Shown: piece by piece, positions 1 through 8,530 of the stretch
Layout of the letters: each line of letters opens with the position of its first letter
How positions within the stretch are numbered: position 1 is the stretch's first letter
Assembly (NCBI RefSeq): GCF_030813795.1
Contig: NZ_JAUSUX010000011.1
Location: forward strand, 1 to 64,000
Direction of reading: 5' to 3'
Source of the DNA: Desulfofundulus luciae
GTDB lineage: Bacteria > Bacillota > Desulfotomaculia > Desulfotomaculales > Desulfovirgulaceae
DNA length: 64,000 nucleotides
The notes under the pieces: generated by a model
Told to the model about the DNA's origin: nothing
Seen by the model: only the letters and a program-made list of their open reading frames with translations
Databases searched by the model: none
Translations under genes and position numbers: made by a program

Positions 1-35
1 CAAGGCCGCTGCCTTGAAGCTAATGTTTTTGAGCG

Positions 36-1265
36 GTGAGGTCTCATAACGGGAAAAAATTTTTGTGGAGATACCTACTGGATCTTGACACGGACTCCTC
101 CCAGCCGGTGGGTTTTGGCGTGGTGGACCCTGATTATATCAACATCATGGTCACTGGTCACCAGCATGCCCTGATCGGCCCGGTCCAGGAAGGCCTGGGA
201 GAGCCCTGGGCCGTGGAACTGGCCCGGGATGCCGGGGCGAAGGGCTTTAGAATTGTGGGCTGCACCTGTGTGGGCCAGGACATCCAGTCCCGGGGCGGTG
301 AGGTGTTCGCCGGCCATGCGGGCAACAACTTCACCAGTGAGGCGCTACTGGCCACCGGCGGCATAGACCTGGTGATCAGCGAATTCAACTGCACCCTGCC
401 GGGTATTGAAGATGTCTGCCGCCAGTATATGGTGGCCCAGATCTGCCTGGACGATGTGGCCAAAAAGCAAAATGCCGGCTACCTGCCCTTTGACCCGGCA
501 GGTGGGGAATCCATTGCCCGCCAGGTTGCTGGAGCAGCGGCAGAGAGCTACCGCCGGCGCCGGGATAAAGTAACTGTTAACGTACCCCGGCACGGTTACC
601 CGAATTCGCTGGCAGGTTTTGGCGAAAGGAATTTACGGGCCTTTTTAGGCGGGCACTACAGGCCATTAATTGACCTCATCGCTACCGGACAGATCAAGGG
701 ACTGGCGGCCATAGTCGGCTGCTCCAACCTGACTGCCGGCGGTCACGATGTGTTTACCGCCGGGCTGACCGGGGAACTGATCCGGCGGGACATCCTGGTC
801 CTTTCTGCCGGCTGCACCAGCGGCGGGCTGGAGAACCTGGGCTTTATGTCCTCCACGGCACTGGAGTGGGCCGGGGAGAAGCTGCAGAAAGTTTGCCGGG
901 AATTGAACATACCGCCGGTGCTGAACTTCGGCCCCTGCCTGGGTATCGGCAGGCTGGAAGTGGTGGCTGCCGGGATAGCAGCGGAACTGCAGGTGGACCT
1001 GCCGCAGCTGCCCCTGGTCCTCTCGGCACCCCAGTGGCTGGAAGAGCAGGCCCTGGCCGACGGCGCCTTCGGCCTGGCCCTGGGACTGCCCCTGCACCTG
1101 GCCCAGCCGCCCTTCATTACCGGCAGCAAGCTGGTCACCCGGGTGCTTACGGAAGAGATGGAAAAGCTCACCGGCGGCAGGGTGATTGTGGAAGGGGAAA
1201 TCGGGAAAGCGGCGGAGCAACTGGAACAGATTATCCACCAAAGAAGGGCGGCCCTGGGGATCTAG
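36..1265 (+). CDS. CO dehydrogenase catalytic subunit-like protein, lacking the N-terminal domain
   Basis: Resembles the C-terminal two thirds of anaerobic Ni-Fe CO dehydrogenase (CooS), which oxidises CO to CO2 at the C-cluster. All six C-cluster ligand positions can be matched: His42 (VTGHQH), Cys76/78 (GCTCVG), Cys119 (EFNCTLP), Cys229 (IVGCSN), Cys260 (SAGCTSG) and Cys301 (FGPCLG). At 409 residues it is well short of the usual ~630, and the N-terminal part with the B/D cluster cysteines is absent. The reading frame opens after a TGA at 30-32, with a GTG start and no clear ribosome binding site, so it is either a genuinely short CooS-like protein or the 3' part of a gene broken upstream of the window. 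The catalytic Lys of SEKAVAIG in CooS is Gln338 here (EEQALADG). CO oxidation is therefore doubtful. Confidence 0.75.
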   Translation: MRSHNGKKFLWRYLLDLDTDSSQPVGFGVVDPDYINIMVTGHQHALIGPVQEGLGEPWAVELARDAGAKGFRIVGCTCVGQDIQSRGGEVFAGHAGNNFTSEALLATGGIDLVISEFNCTLPGIEDVCRQYMVAQICLDDVAKKQNAGYLPFDPAGGESIARQVAGAAAESYRRRRDKVTVNVPRHGYPNSLAGFGERNLRAFLGGHYRPLIDLIATGQIKGLAAIVGCSNLTAGGHDVFTAGLTGELIRRDILVLSAGCTSGGLENLGFMSSTALEWAGEKLQKVCRELNIPPVLNFGPCLGIGRLEVVAAGIAAELQVDLPQLPLVLSAPQWLEEQALADGAFGLALGLPLHLAQPPFITGSKLVTRVLTEEMEKLTGGRVIVEGEIGKAAEQLEQIIHQRRAALGI

Positions 1266-1330
1266 GCGCCGGGTCCGTAATTTTTGATGAATGGAGGCTT
1301 CTGATACCCCTCCCCCCTCTTTCTTATACA

Positions 1331-1359
1331 CCCGCTCTGAAACTGGAGCGGGCTTTTTT
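1331..1359 (+). terminator. Rho-independent terminator after the CODH-like gene
   Basis: A 7-bp stem, CCCGCTC/GAGCGGG, with an 8-base loop is followed by CTTTTTTG. It lies about 65 bases after the stop codon. Confidence 0.85.
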
Positions 1360-1483
1360 GTCTGAGCCGGAAGGAACGGGTCAATATTATTCTGTTACCT
1401 CCCAGCCGCGAAAAATGACACTGGAGACTGGCTCGATTTTTTCGCGGTGCTTGATGAGGAAAAACCTTATCGATCCGACACCG

Positions 1484-1490
1484 TTCGACA
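1484..1490 (-). promoter_or_regulatory. Candidate Spo0A box
   Basis: TTCGACA is the exact reverse complement of the Spo0A box TGTCGAA. It lies 38 bases before the Spo0E-like start codon, so Spo0A~P could control its own phosphatase. A single 7-mer match is weak evidence; the position is what makes it notable. Confidence 0.4.
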
Positions 1491-1527
1491 GTGTTTCCCT
1501 TGACGCTCTTTCCAGGAAGTGGTTCAA

Positions 1528-1653
1528 TTGAACCTGCCCGGCGACAAAGAAAAGCTCCTGGCGGCCAGCCGGAAGGTGGACAGGTTGATCGTGGAGTATT
1601 ACCGGGTGAAGTACAGCACCGATTCGACGAGTGGTGTAACTGGAAAACAGTAG
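1528..1653 (+). CDS. Spo0E-like aspartyl-phosphate phosphatase (41 aa)
   Basis: A very small protein of the Spo0E family, which dephosphorylates Spo0A~P and so delays sporulation. The family signature is the S-x-x-x-D helix, seen here as SRKVDRLIVEYYR at about residues 13-25. Family members are typically 40-85 residues, so this is at the short end and consists almost only of the second helix. Start TTG 1528 is chosen because CCAGGAAG lies about 9 bases upstream; GTG 1519 in the same frame would add three residues. It lies between the CODH-like gene and the GGDEF/HD-GYP gene. The first helix of the usual hairpin is short or missing, so activity is uncertain. Confidence 0.65.
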   Translation: MNLPGDKEKLLAASRKVDRLIVEYYRVKYSTDSTSGVTGKQ

Positions 1654-1738
1654 TTTCTTCTTTTCTCCTTTGGAGCAGGATTTTTACTACCAGGGAAAGA
1701 AAAAGCAACAAAAAATGTACAGAAGGGGGGGTGGAGTT

Positions 1739-3334
1739 GTGAATTCAGGCGAACAAAAAGAAGAACTTTACCGGCTGGTTGATGCTCTTCCGGAGGAAAA
1801 AACCGGTGCGGCTAAACGGTTTTTAGAACTATTGCTCGATGCCGGCAAGGAGTTACAACCGGAAAAGTTAGTGGGAAAACTGAATCTTCTGGAAAGGATC
1901 GTTGACTCCCTCCCGGATGCCACCCTTGTCGTTGACCGCAAAGGAAAGGTGCTCGTGTGGAACCGGGCCATGGAAGAAATGACGGGGGTTAAGAGAGAAG
2001 AAATACTGGGCAGGGGCGAATACGCTTACGCAGTTCCGTTTTACGGGGAGAAAAGACCCATCCTCGCCAACATCCTGCTCGGCAATGGTACACAGTGGGG
2101 ACAGCAGTACGATAAAATCGAATTGAAGGGCCATATTCTTGTCGGCGAAGGTTTCGCTCCTTTCGCCCGCGGCGGCAGGGGGCTTTACTTCTGGACGCTC
2201 GTGGCCCCAATTTACGACGACAAGGGGAACCTCTTAGGGGCAGTCCAGTGTATCCGCGATATCGGTGAGCGCAAAAAGATGGAGGATGAACTTAGGCGTT
2301 GCAGCACCCGCGATGCCCTCACCGGGCTGTACAACCGTGCTTTCTTCGAGGAAGAGCTGCGTCGTCTGGACAGGGGACGCTCTTTTCCTGTCAGCCTCAT
2401 TTTATGTGATCTGGACGGCTTGAAAGTGGTCAACGACATGCTGGGGCACGAGCAGGGTGACGAGTTATTGCGCCGTGCGGCCAGAGTAATTGCGAGCTGC
2501 GTACGGGATTCCGATGTGGTGGCCCGGGTCGGTGGGGACGAGTTTGCTGTAATCCTGCCCCAAACAGACCGGAAGACGGCGGAAGAAGTGGCAAAGCGCA
2601 TAAATGAGGCCGTTGAAAAGGATAACGTGCAGCATCCGGATCTCCCTTTGAGCATCTCCGTAGGTGTGGCGACGGCAAAAGATGCTTCGCGTCGGCTGTG
2701 GGAAGTCTACAAGGAAGCAGACGACGCGATGTACGTGAACAAGCTTGCCAGCGGGAAGGACCCGCGGGCGGCGGTGATCCGCGCCCTCAAGGCAGCCCTG
2801 GCGGAGAAGGATTTCCACAACACGGAGCGCATGAAAGAGATCGCCTGCATGCTGGGGGAAGCGGTGGGGCTCTCGCGCGAAGAAATGGACGGCCTGCGAC
2901 TCCTGGTGGGGATGCACGACATCGGCAAGCTGGGAGTGCCGGACCACATCCTCTTCAAGCCCGGTCCTCTGACTGAAGAGGAAAGGAAAGAAATCCAGCG
3001 CCATCCCGAGGTGGGGTACCGCATTGCCCTTTCTTCCGGCGAGCTGGCCCCGGTGGCCCCTTACATTCTCCAGCATCACGAGCGGTGGGACGGGCGGGGC
3101 TATCCCCTAGGACTGAAGGGAGAGCAGATCCACCTCTTGAGCCGCATTCTGGCCATAGTCGACGCCTACGACGCGATGACATCGGATCGCCCCTATCGCG
3201 GCGCAATGTCGCACCAGGAAGCCCTAGAGGAGTTGAAGAAATGTGCGGGGACACAGTTCGACCCGCAACTTGTGGATATTTTTGTGAGATTGCTGGCGGG
3301 AGAAAGGGAGAGTTGCACGGAAAAGAATGTGTAG
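1739..3334 (+). CDS. PAS-GGDEF-HD-GYP c-di-GMP signalling protein
   Basis: A cytoplasmic signalling protein that can both make and degrade cyclic di-GMP. Order: an N-terminal helical region, a PAS domain (about 47-170), a diguanylate cyclase domain with intact GGDEF near residue 265 and an RxxD inhibitory site (RDSD) five residues before it, then an HD-GYP phosphodiesterase domain with HDIGK near 392 and HHERWDGRGYP near 450. Both catalytic motifs are intact, so the balance of activities is probably set by the PAS ligand. No membrane segment is seen. GTG 1739 is preferred because AAGGGGGGG lies 8 bases upstream; the frame is open further upstream to 1670. A c-di-GMP riboswitch lies in the pilus operon of the same window, giving a plausible target. 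Confidence 0.9.
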   Translation: MNSGEQKEELYRLVDALPEEKTGAAKRFLELLLDAGKELQPEKLVGKLNLLERIVDSLPDATLVVDRKGKVLVWNRAMEEMTGVKREEILGRGEYAYAVPFYGEKRPILANILLGNGTQWGQQYDKIELKGHILVGEGFAPFARGGRGLYFWTLVAPIYDDKGNLLGAVQCIRDIGERKKMEDELRRCSTRDALTGLYNRAFFEEELRRLDRGRSFPVSLILCDLDGLKVVNDMLGHEQGDELLRRAARVIASCVRDSDVVARVGGDEFAVILPQTDRKTAEEVAKRINEAVEKDNVQHPDLPLSISVGVATAKDASRRLWEVYKEADDAMYVNKLASGKDPRAAVIRALKAALAEKDFHNTERMKEIACMLGEAVGLSREEMDGLRLLVGMHDIGKLGVPDHILFKPGPLTEEERKEIQRHPEVGYRIALSSGELAPVAPYILQHHERWDGRGYPLGLKGEQIHLLSRILAIVDAYDAMTSDRPYRGAMSHQEALEELKKCAGTQFDPQLVDIFVRLLAGERESCTEKNV

Positions 3335-3408
3335 GATAAAAGAGAGATGCTTGCGACCACAGCTTACATCCTGGACGCGCAGGGGGTGCTGGCCCGGTGG
3401 AAACTTCT

Positions 3409-3768
3409 TTATCCATTGAGGATTTCATTTTCTATGCATCGAGCGGCATAGGTGGTCAGGCAGGTTCCTTTCTTGGGGTCAAAGGAGTTGATGGCTTTAA
3501 TAAGTCCGATAGTTCCTGTAGAAATCAAATCATCTGTGTCCTCACCCGTGCCCTCATACTTTTTCACTATATGCGCAACCAGGCGCAGGTTGTGTTTTAC
3601 CAGAACAGCCCGGGCCTTTTCGTCTCCTCGGGCAGCCAGGTTTAAGTAGTGCGCTTCTTCTTCCTCAGATAATGGCTGTGGGAAAATGTTACTGGCCATG
3701 TAGGAAACCAGGAGCAGTAAACCGTTGACCAGGGACAAGCAGAGCAAGGCCCAGAGGCCGGAAAACAC
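3409..3768 (-). CDS. sigK: N-terminal half of sporulation sigma factor SigK (interrupted gene)
   Basis: Encodes the first ~117 residues of pro-sigma K, the late mother-cell sigma factor. Visible features are a hydrophobic pro-sequence (residues 1-23, GLLLLVSY), the conserved [10 protein letters not shown] start of the mature factor, [14 protein letters not shown] and [14 protein letters not shown] of region 2, and [11 protein letters not shown]. The match stops after ENEIL with NG and a stop, losing the rest of region 2 and all of regions 3 and 4. This is where the skin element interrupts sigK in Bacillus subtilis. GTG 3768 is chosen because GGGGGGATG lies just upstream and it gives a normal pro-sequence. 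No continuation of SigK is seen in any frame to the left within the window. It could equally be a simple truncation. Confidence 0.85.
   Translation of the reverse strand: MFSGLWALLCLSLVNGLLLLVSYMASNIFPQPLSEEEEAHYLNLAARGDEKARAVLVKHNLRLVAHIVKKYEGTGEDTDDLISTGTIGLIKAINSFDPKKGTCLTTYAARCIENEILNG
3425..3429 (-). other. AATGA core at the sigK breakpoint (candidate excision site)
   Basis: On the minus strand the IENE codons contain AATGA, the 5-base core at which the B. subtilis skin element recombines. SigK homology ends two codons further on. The partner copy would have to lie to the left of the window. Confidence 0.45.
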
Positions 3769-3810
3769 GCACCATCCCCCCAGAACCGGCTGCACCGGGT
3801 AATCAGTAGG

Positions 3811-3985
3811 TGAATGTTCAGCAAAACCGTACTGACTAGGGTGCGGCGCTGTCGGCGCGGAGCACTGGAGTGAGCGAGGACCCAGCACTCACTGGGATAT
3901 AAACTCTTCCCAGCACCTGATTTGTCAATTAAACCTGAAACATCGGAAGCAGAGTCATATTTGGGTAAGTGCTGGGCCGCATCCA
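3811..3985. repeat. Family A palindromic intergenic repeat, degenerate copy, plus CCCAGCAC repeats
   Basis: Starts with a 20-base sequence identical to 29633-29652 (ATGTTCAGCAAAACCG core) and continues with GGCGCTGTCGGCGCGGAGCA and GAGTGAGCG, shared with the copies near 25.7 and 60.6 kb. It then runs into CCCAGCACTCACTG, shared with about 30.33 kb, followed by two more inverted CCCAGCAC/GTGCTGGG units to 3985. It occupies the upstream region of sigK. Confidence 0.7.
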
Positions 3986-4121
3986 ACCGGGTTCGCTGGA
4001 TATTTACATTCAGTAGATAATATGGAACGGTTGAATTTACTGTGCCTGTCCGGCAAATTGCGTGTCGGCTGTAGCAGGACTTGGTGAACCACAGGTCGAA
4101 GTATACTTCCAGGTGAGTACA

Positions 4122-4883
4122 ATGATTTTAGTTCTTTACGGAACTACGGAAGCCCGGGAACTAATATCTTTGCTTGGTGCCGGTGGTTATCCAGTACTGG
4201 CTACCGCCCTGACGGCCTATGGGGGTACCATGGCCGGCATGGGTGGGGCGGTGGAGGTGCTGCCGGCCCCGGAAAGTGTGGCTGATCTGGCCGGGCAGAT
4301 AAAGCAGCGCGGTATTGCCCTGGTGGTGGACGCCACCCACCCCTTCCCGGGTCCTTTGTCCGAAATGGCACGTGAGGCCTGCTATAATTTGCAGGTGCCA
4401 TATGTCCGGTATCAGCGTGAGGAAACCATCCTGCCGGATGATCCGCTTATTCACCCCGTGGATTCCTGGAATGAAGCGGTACATACAGCCGCCCGGCTTG
4501 GGGATACTATTTTTCTCACCACGGGCAGCAATAATTTGGAACTTTTTGTGCGTTCTCCGGTCATGAAGGGAAAACGGCTGGTGGTCAGGGTACTGCCGGA
4601 CCATCGCATAATTAAAAAATGCCAGGATTTAGGCTTTCTGCCCCGGGATATCGTGGCCCTGCAGGGACCTTTTTCCACCCGTTTTAACCGGGCCATTTTC
4701 CAGGCCTATAAAGCGGATGTCATTGTAACCAGGGATAGTGGCCGCACCACCGATACCAAGATCAAAGCCGCCCTGGCCTTAAAGCTGCCGGTGGTAATCA
4801 TCAAGCGCACGCCACCGGCGGAAAATAATATGGTTTATACATACGACCAGGTACTCCGTCTGGTACAACGGTATCTGGGATAG
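4122..4883 (+). CDS. cobK: Precorrin-6A reductase (CobK/CbiJ family)
   Basis: Reduces precorrin-6A or cobalt-precorrin-6A with NAD(P)H during corrin ring synthesis. The N-terminal ILVLYGTTEARELISLL nucleotide-binding start, the ALVVDATHPFPGPLSEMA motif near residue 70, and the C-terminal VTRDSGRTTDTKIKAAL block match the family. Length of 253 residues is normal. ATG 4122 is preferred because AGGTGAG lies directly upstream; GTG 4113 is an alternative. It stands alone, with no other cobalamin gene in the window, and is followed 12 bases later by mobA. Confidence 0.88.
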   Translation: MILVLYGTTEARELISLLGAGGYPVLATALTAYGGTMAGMGGAVEVLPAPESVADLAGQIKQRGIALVVDATHPFPGPLSEMAREACYNLQVPYVRYQREETILPDDPLIHPVDSWNEAVHTAARLGDTIFLTTGSNNLELFVRSPVMKGKRLVVRVLPDHRIIKKCQDLGFLPRDIVALQGPFSTRFNRAIFQAYKADVIVTRDSGRTTDTKIKAALALKLPVVIIKRTPPAENNMVYTYDQVLRLVQRYLG

Positions 4884-4895
4884 CCTGACCGGGAA

Positions 4896-5579
4896 ATGGG
4901 GATGAGAATGAAGCACGGGGAAGGGGTTGGACCAGCCGGTCCCCAGTCTGAATGCAACATACCGGCCGCGGGCGGTGATCGCCGGTTTGCCGGAACGGTT
5001 ACGGGGGTTGTCCTGGTGGGTGGGTGCAGCAGCCGCATGGGTGCCAACAAGGCGCTGCTTTCCTTCGGCGGGGAAAGGTTATTGGACCGGGTCGTGGCCC
5101 GGGTGCGGGAAGCCTTTCCCCGGGTGATCCTGGTCAGTAATGACCCCGCCAGCTATAATTACCTCGGCCTGCCGGTTATCAGGGACATTTACCCCGGGCG
5201 GGGGCCGCTGTCCGGCATTCATGCCGCCCTGTCAGCCGTCGCCACCCCTTACATATTTGTGGTGGCCTGTGACATGCCCTTTGTCGATCCCAGGCTGGCC
5301 CTTTACCTGGCCCGCCAGGCACCGGGGTATGATGTGGTGGTGGTGCGGGACGGCCCTTACCTGGAGCCCCTTTTTGCCGTTTACGGCAGGGGTTGCCTTG
5401 AGCCTGTCGAGTCGCTTTTACGCAAGGGTTTGCGGTCGAGGGTGGTGGACTTTTTCCCCGCCGTGCGGGTAAAATATATTGAACGCTGGGACTTGTCGGG
5501 TTTTGCCGGCGTTGATAAAGTGTTTATGAATATAAATACCCCGCGGGATTTGGAGCGGGCGTTGCAGTTCCTGGAGTAG
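4896..5579 (+). CDS. mobA: Molybdenum cofactor guanylyltransferase (MobA)
   Basis: Attaches GMP to molybdopterin to form the bis-MGD cofactor of enzymes such as formate dehydrogenase. The nucleotidyltransferase signature LVGGCSSRMGANK lies near residue 39, followed by GPLSGIHAAL and VVACDMPFVDP, where Asp binds metal. There are about 35 extra residues before the signature, so the true start may lie later, for example at ATG 4908 behind GGGGATGAG. Gene context (cobK before, yqeG after) gives no pathway link. Confidence 0.88.
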   Translation: MGMRMKHGEGVGPAGPQSECNIPAAGGDRRFAGTVTGVVLVGGCSSRMGANKALLSFGGERLLDRVVARVREAFPRVILVSNDPASYNYLGLPVIRDIYPGRGPLSGIHAALSAVATPYIFVVACDMPFVDPRLALYLARQAPGYDVVVVRDGPYLEPLFAVYGRGCLEPVESLLRKGLRSRVVDFFPAVRVKYIERWDLSGFAGVDKVFMNINTPRDLERALQFLE

Positions 5580-5602
5580 CCTGATCTATAGAGGAGAACG
5601 GG

Positions 5603-6124
5603 ATGTTCAAGCTGCTTTACCCCAAACTGTATGTGGCTAAACTTTTCGATATCGACCCGGCTGAACTACAAAAAAAGGGTATTCGCGCCATTCTTCTGGA
5701 TCTGGACAACACCATTGTTCCCAGGGATCAGGATTGTTGTCCCGATGAGATAATGCAGTGGATAAAGAAGGCAAAAAAACACGGGTTCAAGCTTTGTATT
5801 GTATCAAATAATTCCCCTGCGCGGGTTCAAGCGCTGGCATCAAGCCTGGCCATACCGGCGGTTTACCGGGCGGTTAAGCCTGCCAGGCGCCCTTTCATTC
5901 AAGCCATGAAACTGCTCGGGGTGACCCCCGGCCAGACTGCCGTCATTGGTGACCAGATTTTTACCGATGTGCTGGGCGGCAACCGTTTGGGCCTCTATAC
6001 CATCCTGGTGGTTCCCCTTCCCGGTCGTGAATTCTGGGCCACACGGCTCTTCAGCCGCCGTCTGGAAAAAGTGGTTCTCCGGCGTTTGGCCAGGAAAATG
6101 CCGGGTGGTTCGGTTGCCCGCTAA
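5603..6124 (+). CDS. yqeG: YqeG family HAD IIIA-type phosphatase
   Basis: A small HAD-superfamily hydrolase of the YqeG type, widely placed next to aroE in Firmicutes. Motif I is LLDLDNTIVPRD near residue 30 with both catalytic Asp. Motif II is CIVSNNS and motif III runs to VIGDQIFTDVLGG near residue 115. The length of 173 residues is typical. GAGGAG lies 8 bases before the ATG. The family substrate is not firmly known, although a phosphatidylglycerophosphate phosphatase role has been shown for related proteins in other organisms. Confidence 0.88.
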   Translation: MFKLLYPKLYVAKLFDIDPAELQKKGIRAILLDLDNTIVPRDQDCCPDEIMQWIKKAKKHGFKLCIVSNNSPARVQALASSLAIPAVYRAVKPARRPFIQAMKLLGVTPGQTAVIGDQIFTDVLGGNRLGLYTILVVPLPGREFWATRLFSRRLEKVVLRRLARKMPGGSVAR

Positions 6125-6147
6125 CTATCCTGTAAATGGGGGATTCT

Positions 6148-7104
6148 ATGGGCGAACTGATTAGCGGTCGCACCAGGGTTTGCGGTCTTTTCGGCTTTCC
6201 AGTGGAACATTCCTTTTCGCCGGCCATGCACAATGCGGCCTTCAGGCATCTGGGCCTGGATTTTGTCTACGTGGCCTTTGCCGTGCACCCCCGGGAGGTG
6301 GAAAGGGCAGTAGCCGGGATCCGGGCGCTGAACCTGGCCGGGGTCAATGTGACCGTGCCCCATAAAGAGAAGGTTATACCTTATCTTGATGAGTTGACCG
6401 CCGGGGCCCGGCTGGCCGGGGCGGTGAACACCATCGTTCACCGGGACGGGCGCCTGGTGGGACACAATACCGACGGGGCCGGTTTTGTGCGCTTTCTGAC
6501 TGATGATGCCGGGTTTAATCCTGCCGGCAAGCGGGTACTGATCCTGGGAGCCGGGGGCGCGGCCAGGGCGGTGGCCGTCCACCTGGCCCTGTCCGGAGCT
6601 GCGCAACTGCTGGTGGCCAACCGCACCCTTTCCCGGGCGGCAGAACTGGTTGCTCTGATCAACGAAGGGACACCCGCCCGGGCGTGGGCCGTACCCTGGC
6701 CGGCACAGGGCAACCTGGTTTTACCTGAACGACCCGAGAGGAAGCCGCCGGGCGGTCATGACCCTGAAGAGGGAAAGGGTACTTTCGTTCTGGATACAAA
6801 TGGCGGCAAGATCAAGGAACTGGTTGCTCTGGTGGATCTGGTCGTTCAAACCACGCCGCTGGGCATGCACCCCCGGGAAGACACCTGCCCGGATTTCCCT
6901 TTTGACTGCCTGCACACCGGCCAGGTGGTGGTGGATCTGGTTTACAACCCGCCGCGCACCCTCTTTATGGAACGGGCCGCCCGTTCCGGCGCCCGGGTAT
7001 ATAGCGGCCTGGGCATGCTGCTGTACCAGGGGGTGCTGGCCTTTGAGCTATGGACCGGGGAAGAGGCCCCGGTGGAAGTAATGCGCCGGGCGTTGCCTTT
7101 TTAA
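6148..7104 (+). CDS. aroE: Shikimate dehydrogenase
   Basis: Reduces 3-dehydroshikimate to shikimate with NADPH in aromatic amino acid synthesis. It has the substrate-binding start GFPVEHSFSPAMHNAAF, the catalytic Lys/Asp pair NVTVPHKEK and GHNTDGAGF, and the Rossmann motif LILGAGGAARAV. An extra Pro/Gly/Glu-rich stretch of roughly 40 residues (about 185-225) interrupts the nucleotide-binding domain. Start ATG 6148 has GGGGGA 6 bases upstream; ATG 6136 is in frame but less well placed. It leads the aro cluster aroE-aroC-aroK-aroB. Confidence 0.93.
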   Translation: MGELISGRTRVCGLFGFPVEHSFSPAMHNAAFRHLGLDFVYVAFAVHPREVERAVAGIRALNLAGVNVTVPHKEKVIPYLDELTAGARLAGAVNTIVHRDGRLVGHNTDGAGFVRFLTDDAGFNPAGKRVLILGAGGAARAVAVHLALSGAAQLLVANRTLSRAAELVALINEGTPARAWAVPWPAQGNLVLPERPERKPPGGHDPEEGKGTFVLDTNGGKIKELVALVDLVVQTTPLGMHPREDTCPDFPFDCLHTGQVVVDLVYNPPRTLFMERAARSGARVYSGLGMLLYQGVLAFELWTGEEAPVEVMRRALPF

Positions 7105-7115
7105 TACTTTTTGTA

Positions 7116-7146
7116 GTGCAAACGGCAGGCAGGTACTATTTTCAGG
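7116..7146. repeat. Half copy of family C repeat (3' arm end)
   Basis: GTGCAAACGGCAGGCA followed by TTTTCAGGG matches the outer 3' arm of the family C palindrome at about 57.45 kb and the copy at 17.32 kb. No matching 5' arm lies nearby. Confidence 0.55.
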
Positions 7147-7217
7147 GCAGGTTGCTACCGCCCGCTGCACGGGAAGACCATCTTGGAAGAGCTGATCATT
7201 AAGGGGGAACCATCCGC

Positions 7218-8492
7218 ATGTTGCGTTATTTAACTGCCGGAGAATCTCATGGTCCCGCTTTGACGGCCATCATTGAAGGGTTACCCGCCGGGCTGGCCCT
7301 GCCGGAAGATTATGTAAACCGGCAACTGGCCCGCCGGCAGGGCGGCTACGGCCGGGGTGGCCGCATGCGGATCGAGCAGGACCGGGTGCGTTTTCTGGCC
7401 GGGGTCAGGGGTGGTTTCACCCTGGGCAGCCCCGTAGCCCTGTATATCGAAAACCGGGACTGGGCCAACTGGCAGGAGATTATGGATCCCGGCGCTGCTG
7501 CCCGGCTCGACCAACGGGTGGTCACCAGACCCAGGCCGGGCCACGCCGACCTGGCCGGGGCTTTAAAATACGGTCACCGGGATATCCGCAACGTACTGGA
7601 ACGGGCCAGCGCCCGGGAGACGGCCGCCCGGGTGGCCGCCGGCAGTGTGGCCCGCCGTCTTCTGGAGGAACTGGGCATAGAGATCATCGGTCATGTGGTG
7701 CGCATCGGGCCGGCGGCGGCACCGGAACTGGACTTAACCCGGGAAATGCCGTCCACCCCTCCGGGTGGGGCCGGTAAAGGGCCGGATGAAGCGGAGGAAG
7801 AGGGTGGATGCGGGCCCGGCCGGCCGGGCGGGTCCCCGGGCGTGGACCTGCGCCGGCTGCAGGAGATTCTGGATGCTTCCCCCGTTTACTGCCTCCACCG
7901 GGAGACGGCAGAGGCGATGATGCGTGAAATCGACCGGGCCCGGGAAGCCGGGGACTCCCTGGGGGGTGTCTTTGAGATCCGGGTTTACGGCCTGCCTCCC
8001 GGTTTGGGCAGCTATGTCCACTGGGACCGCCGCCTGGACGGGCGCCTGGCCGGCGCGCTGATGAGCATTCAGGCCATCAAAGGGGTCGAGATCGGGCTGG
8101 GCTTTGCCGGTGCCGCCCTGCCCGGTTCGCAGGTGCACGATGAGATATTTTATAGCCGGGAGAAGGGTTTTTACCGCCGCACCAACCGGGCCGGCGGCCT
8201 GGAGGGGGGCGTGACCAACGGTGAGCCCCTGATCGTGCGGGCGGCCATGAAACCCATCCCTACCCTGTATAAACCTTTACGCAGCGTGGATCTGATTTCA
8301 AAAGAACCTTTCACTGCCTCGGTGGAGCGTTCCGATGTTTGTGCCGTACCGGCCGCCTGTGTGGTGGGCGAGGCGGTGGTGGCCTGGGAACTGGCGGCGG
8401 CCTGCGTGGAGAAATTTGGCGGCGACACCCTGCAGGAAATGAAAGCAAATTATCAGCAATACCTTGATTATCTCAAGGCCAGGATATGGTGA
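7218..8492 (+). CDS. aroC: Chorismate synthase
   Basis: Converts EPSP to chorismate using reduced FMN. The N-terminal signature [19 protein letters not shown], the [12 protein letters not shown] block and [14 protein letters not shown] are intact. At 424 residues it is some 30 longer than usual because of a Gly/Glu-rich insertion around residues 178-212, in a region that varies within the family. RBS AAGGGGGAA. It overlaps no neighbour, and aroK follows 38 bases later. Confidence 0.95.
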   Translation: MLRYLTAGESHGPALTAIIEGLPAGLALPEDYVNRQLARRQGGYGRGGRMRIEQDRVRFLAGVRGGFTLGSPVALYIENRDWANWQEIMDPGAAARLDQRVVTRPRPGHADLAGALKYGHRDIRNVLERASARETAARVAAGSVARRLLEELGIEIIGHVVRIGPAAAPELDLTREMPSTPPGGAGKGPDEAEEEGGCGPGRPGGSPGVDLRRLQEILDASPVYCLHRETAEAMMREIDRAREAGDSLGGVFEIRVYGLPPGLGSYVHWDRRLDGRLAGALMSIQAIKGVEIGLGFAGAALPGSQVHDEIFYSREKGFYRRTNRAGGLEGGVTNGEPLIVRAAMKPIPTLYKPLRSVDLISKEPFTASVERSDVCAVPAACVVGEAVVAWELAAACVEKFGGDTLQEMKANYQQYLDYLKARIW

Positions 8493-8530
8493 TTTCCCCG
8501 GCAGGACGGGAGTGTGGCGGAGGAGAGGAA

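Noticed and set aside
666-1331. Minus-strand frame of 221 codons
   Set aside because: Antisense to the CODH-like gene, low-complexity Gln/Gly/Arg-rich product.
2955-3428. Possible continuation of sigK in another minus-strand frame
   Set aside because: The frame is open, but its product (Pro/Arg-rich) shows none of SigK regions 2.4-4 and is antisense to the HD-GYP domain.
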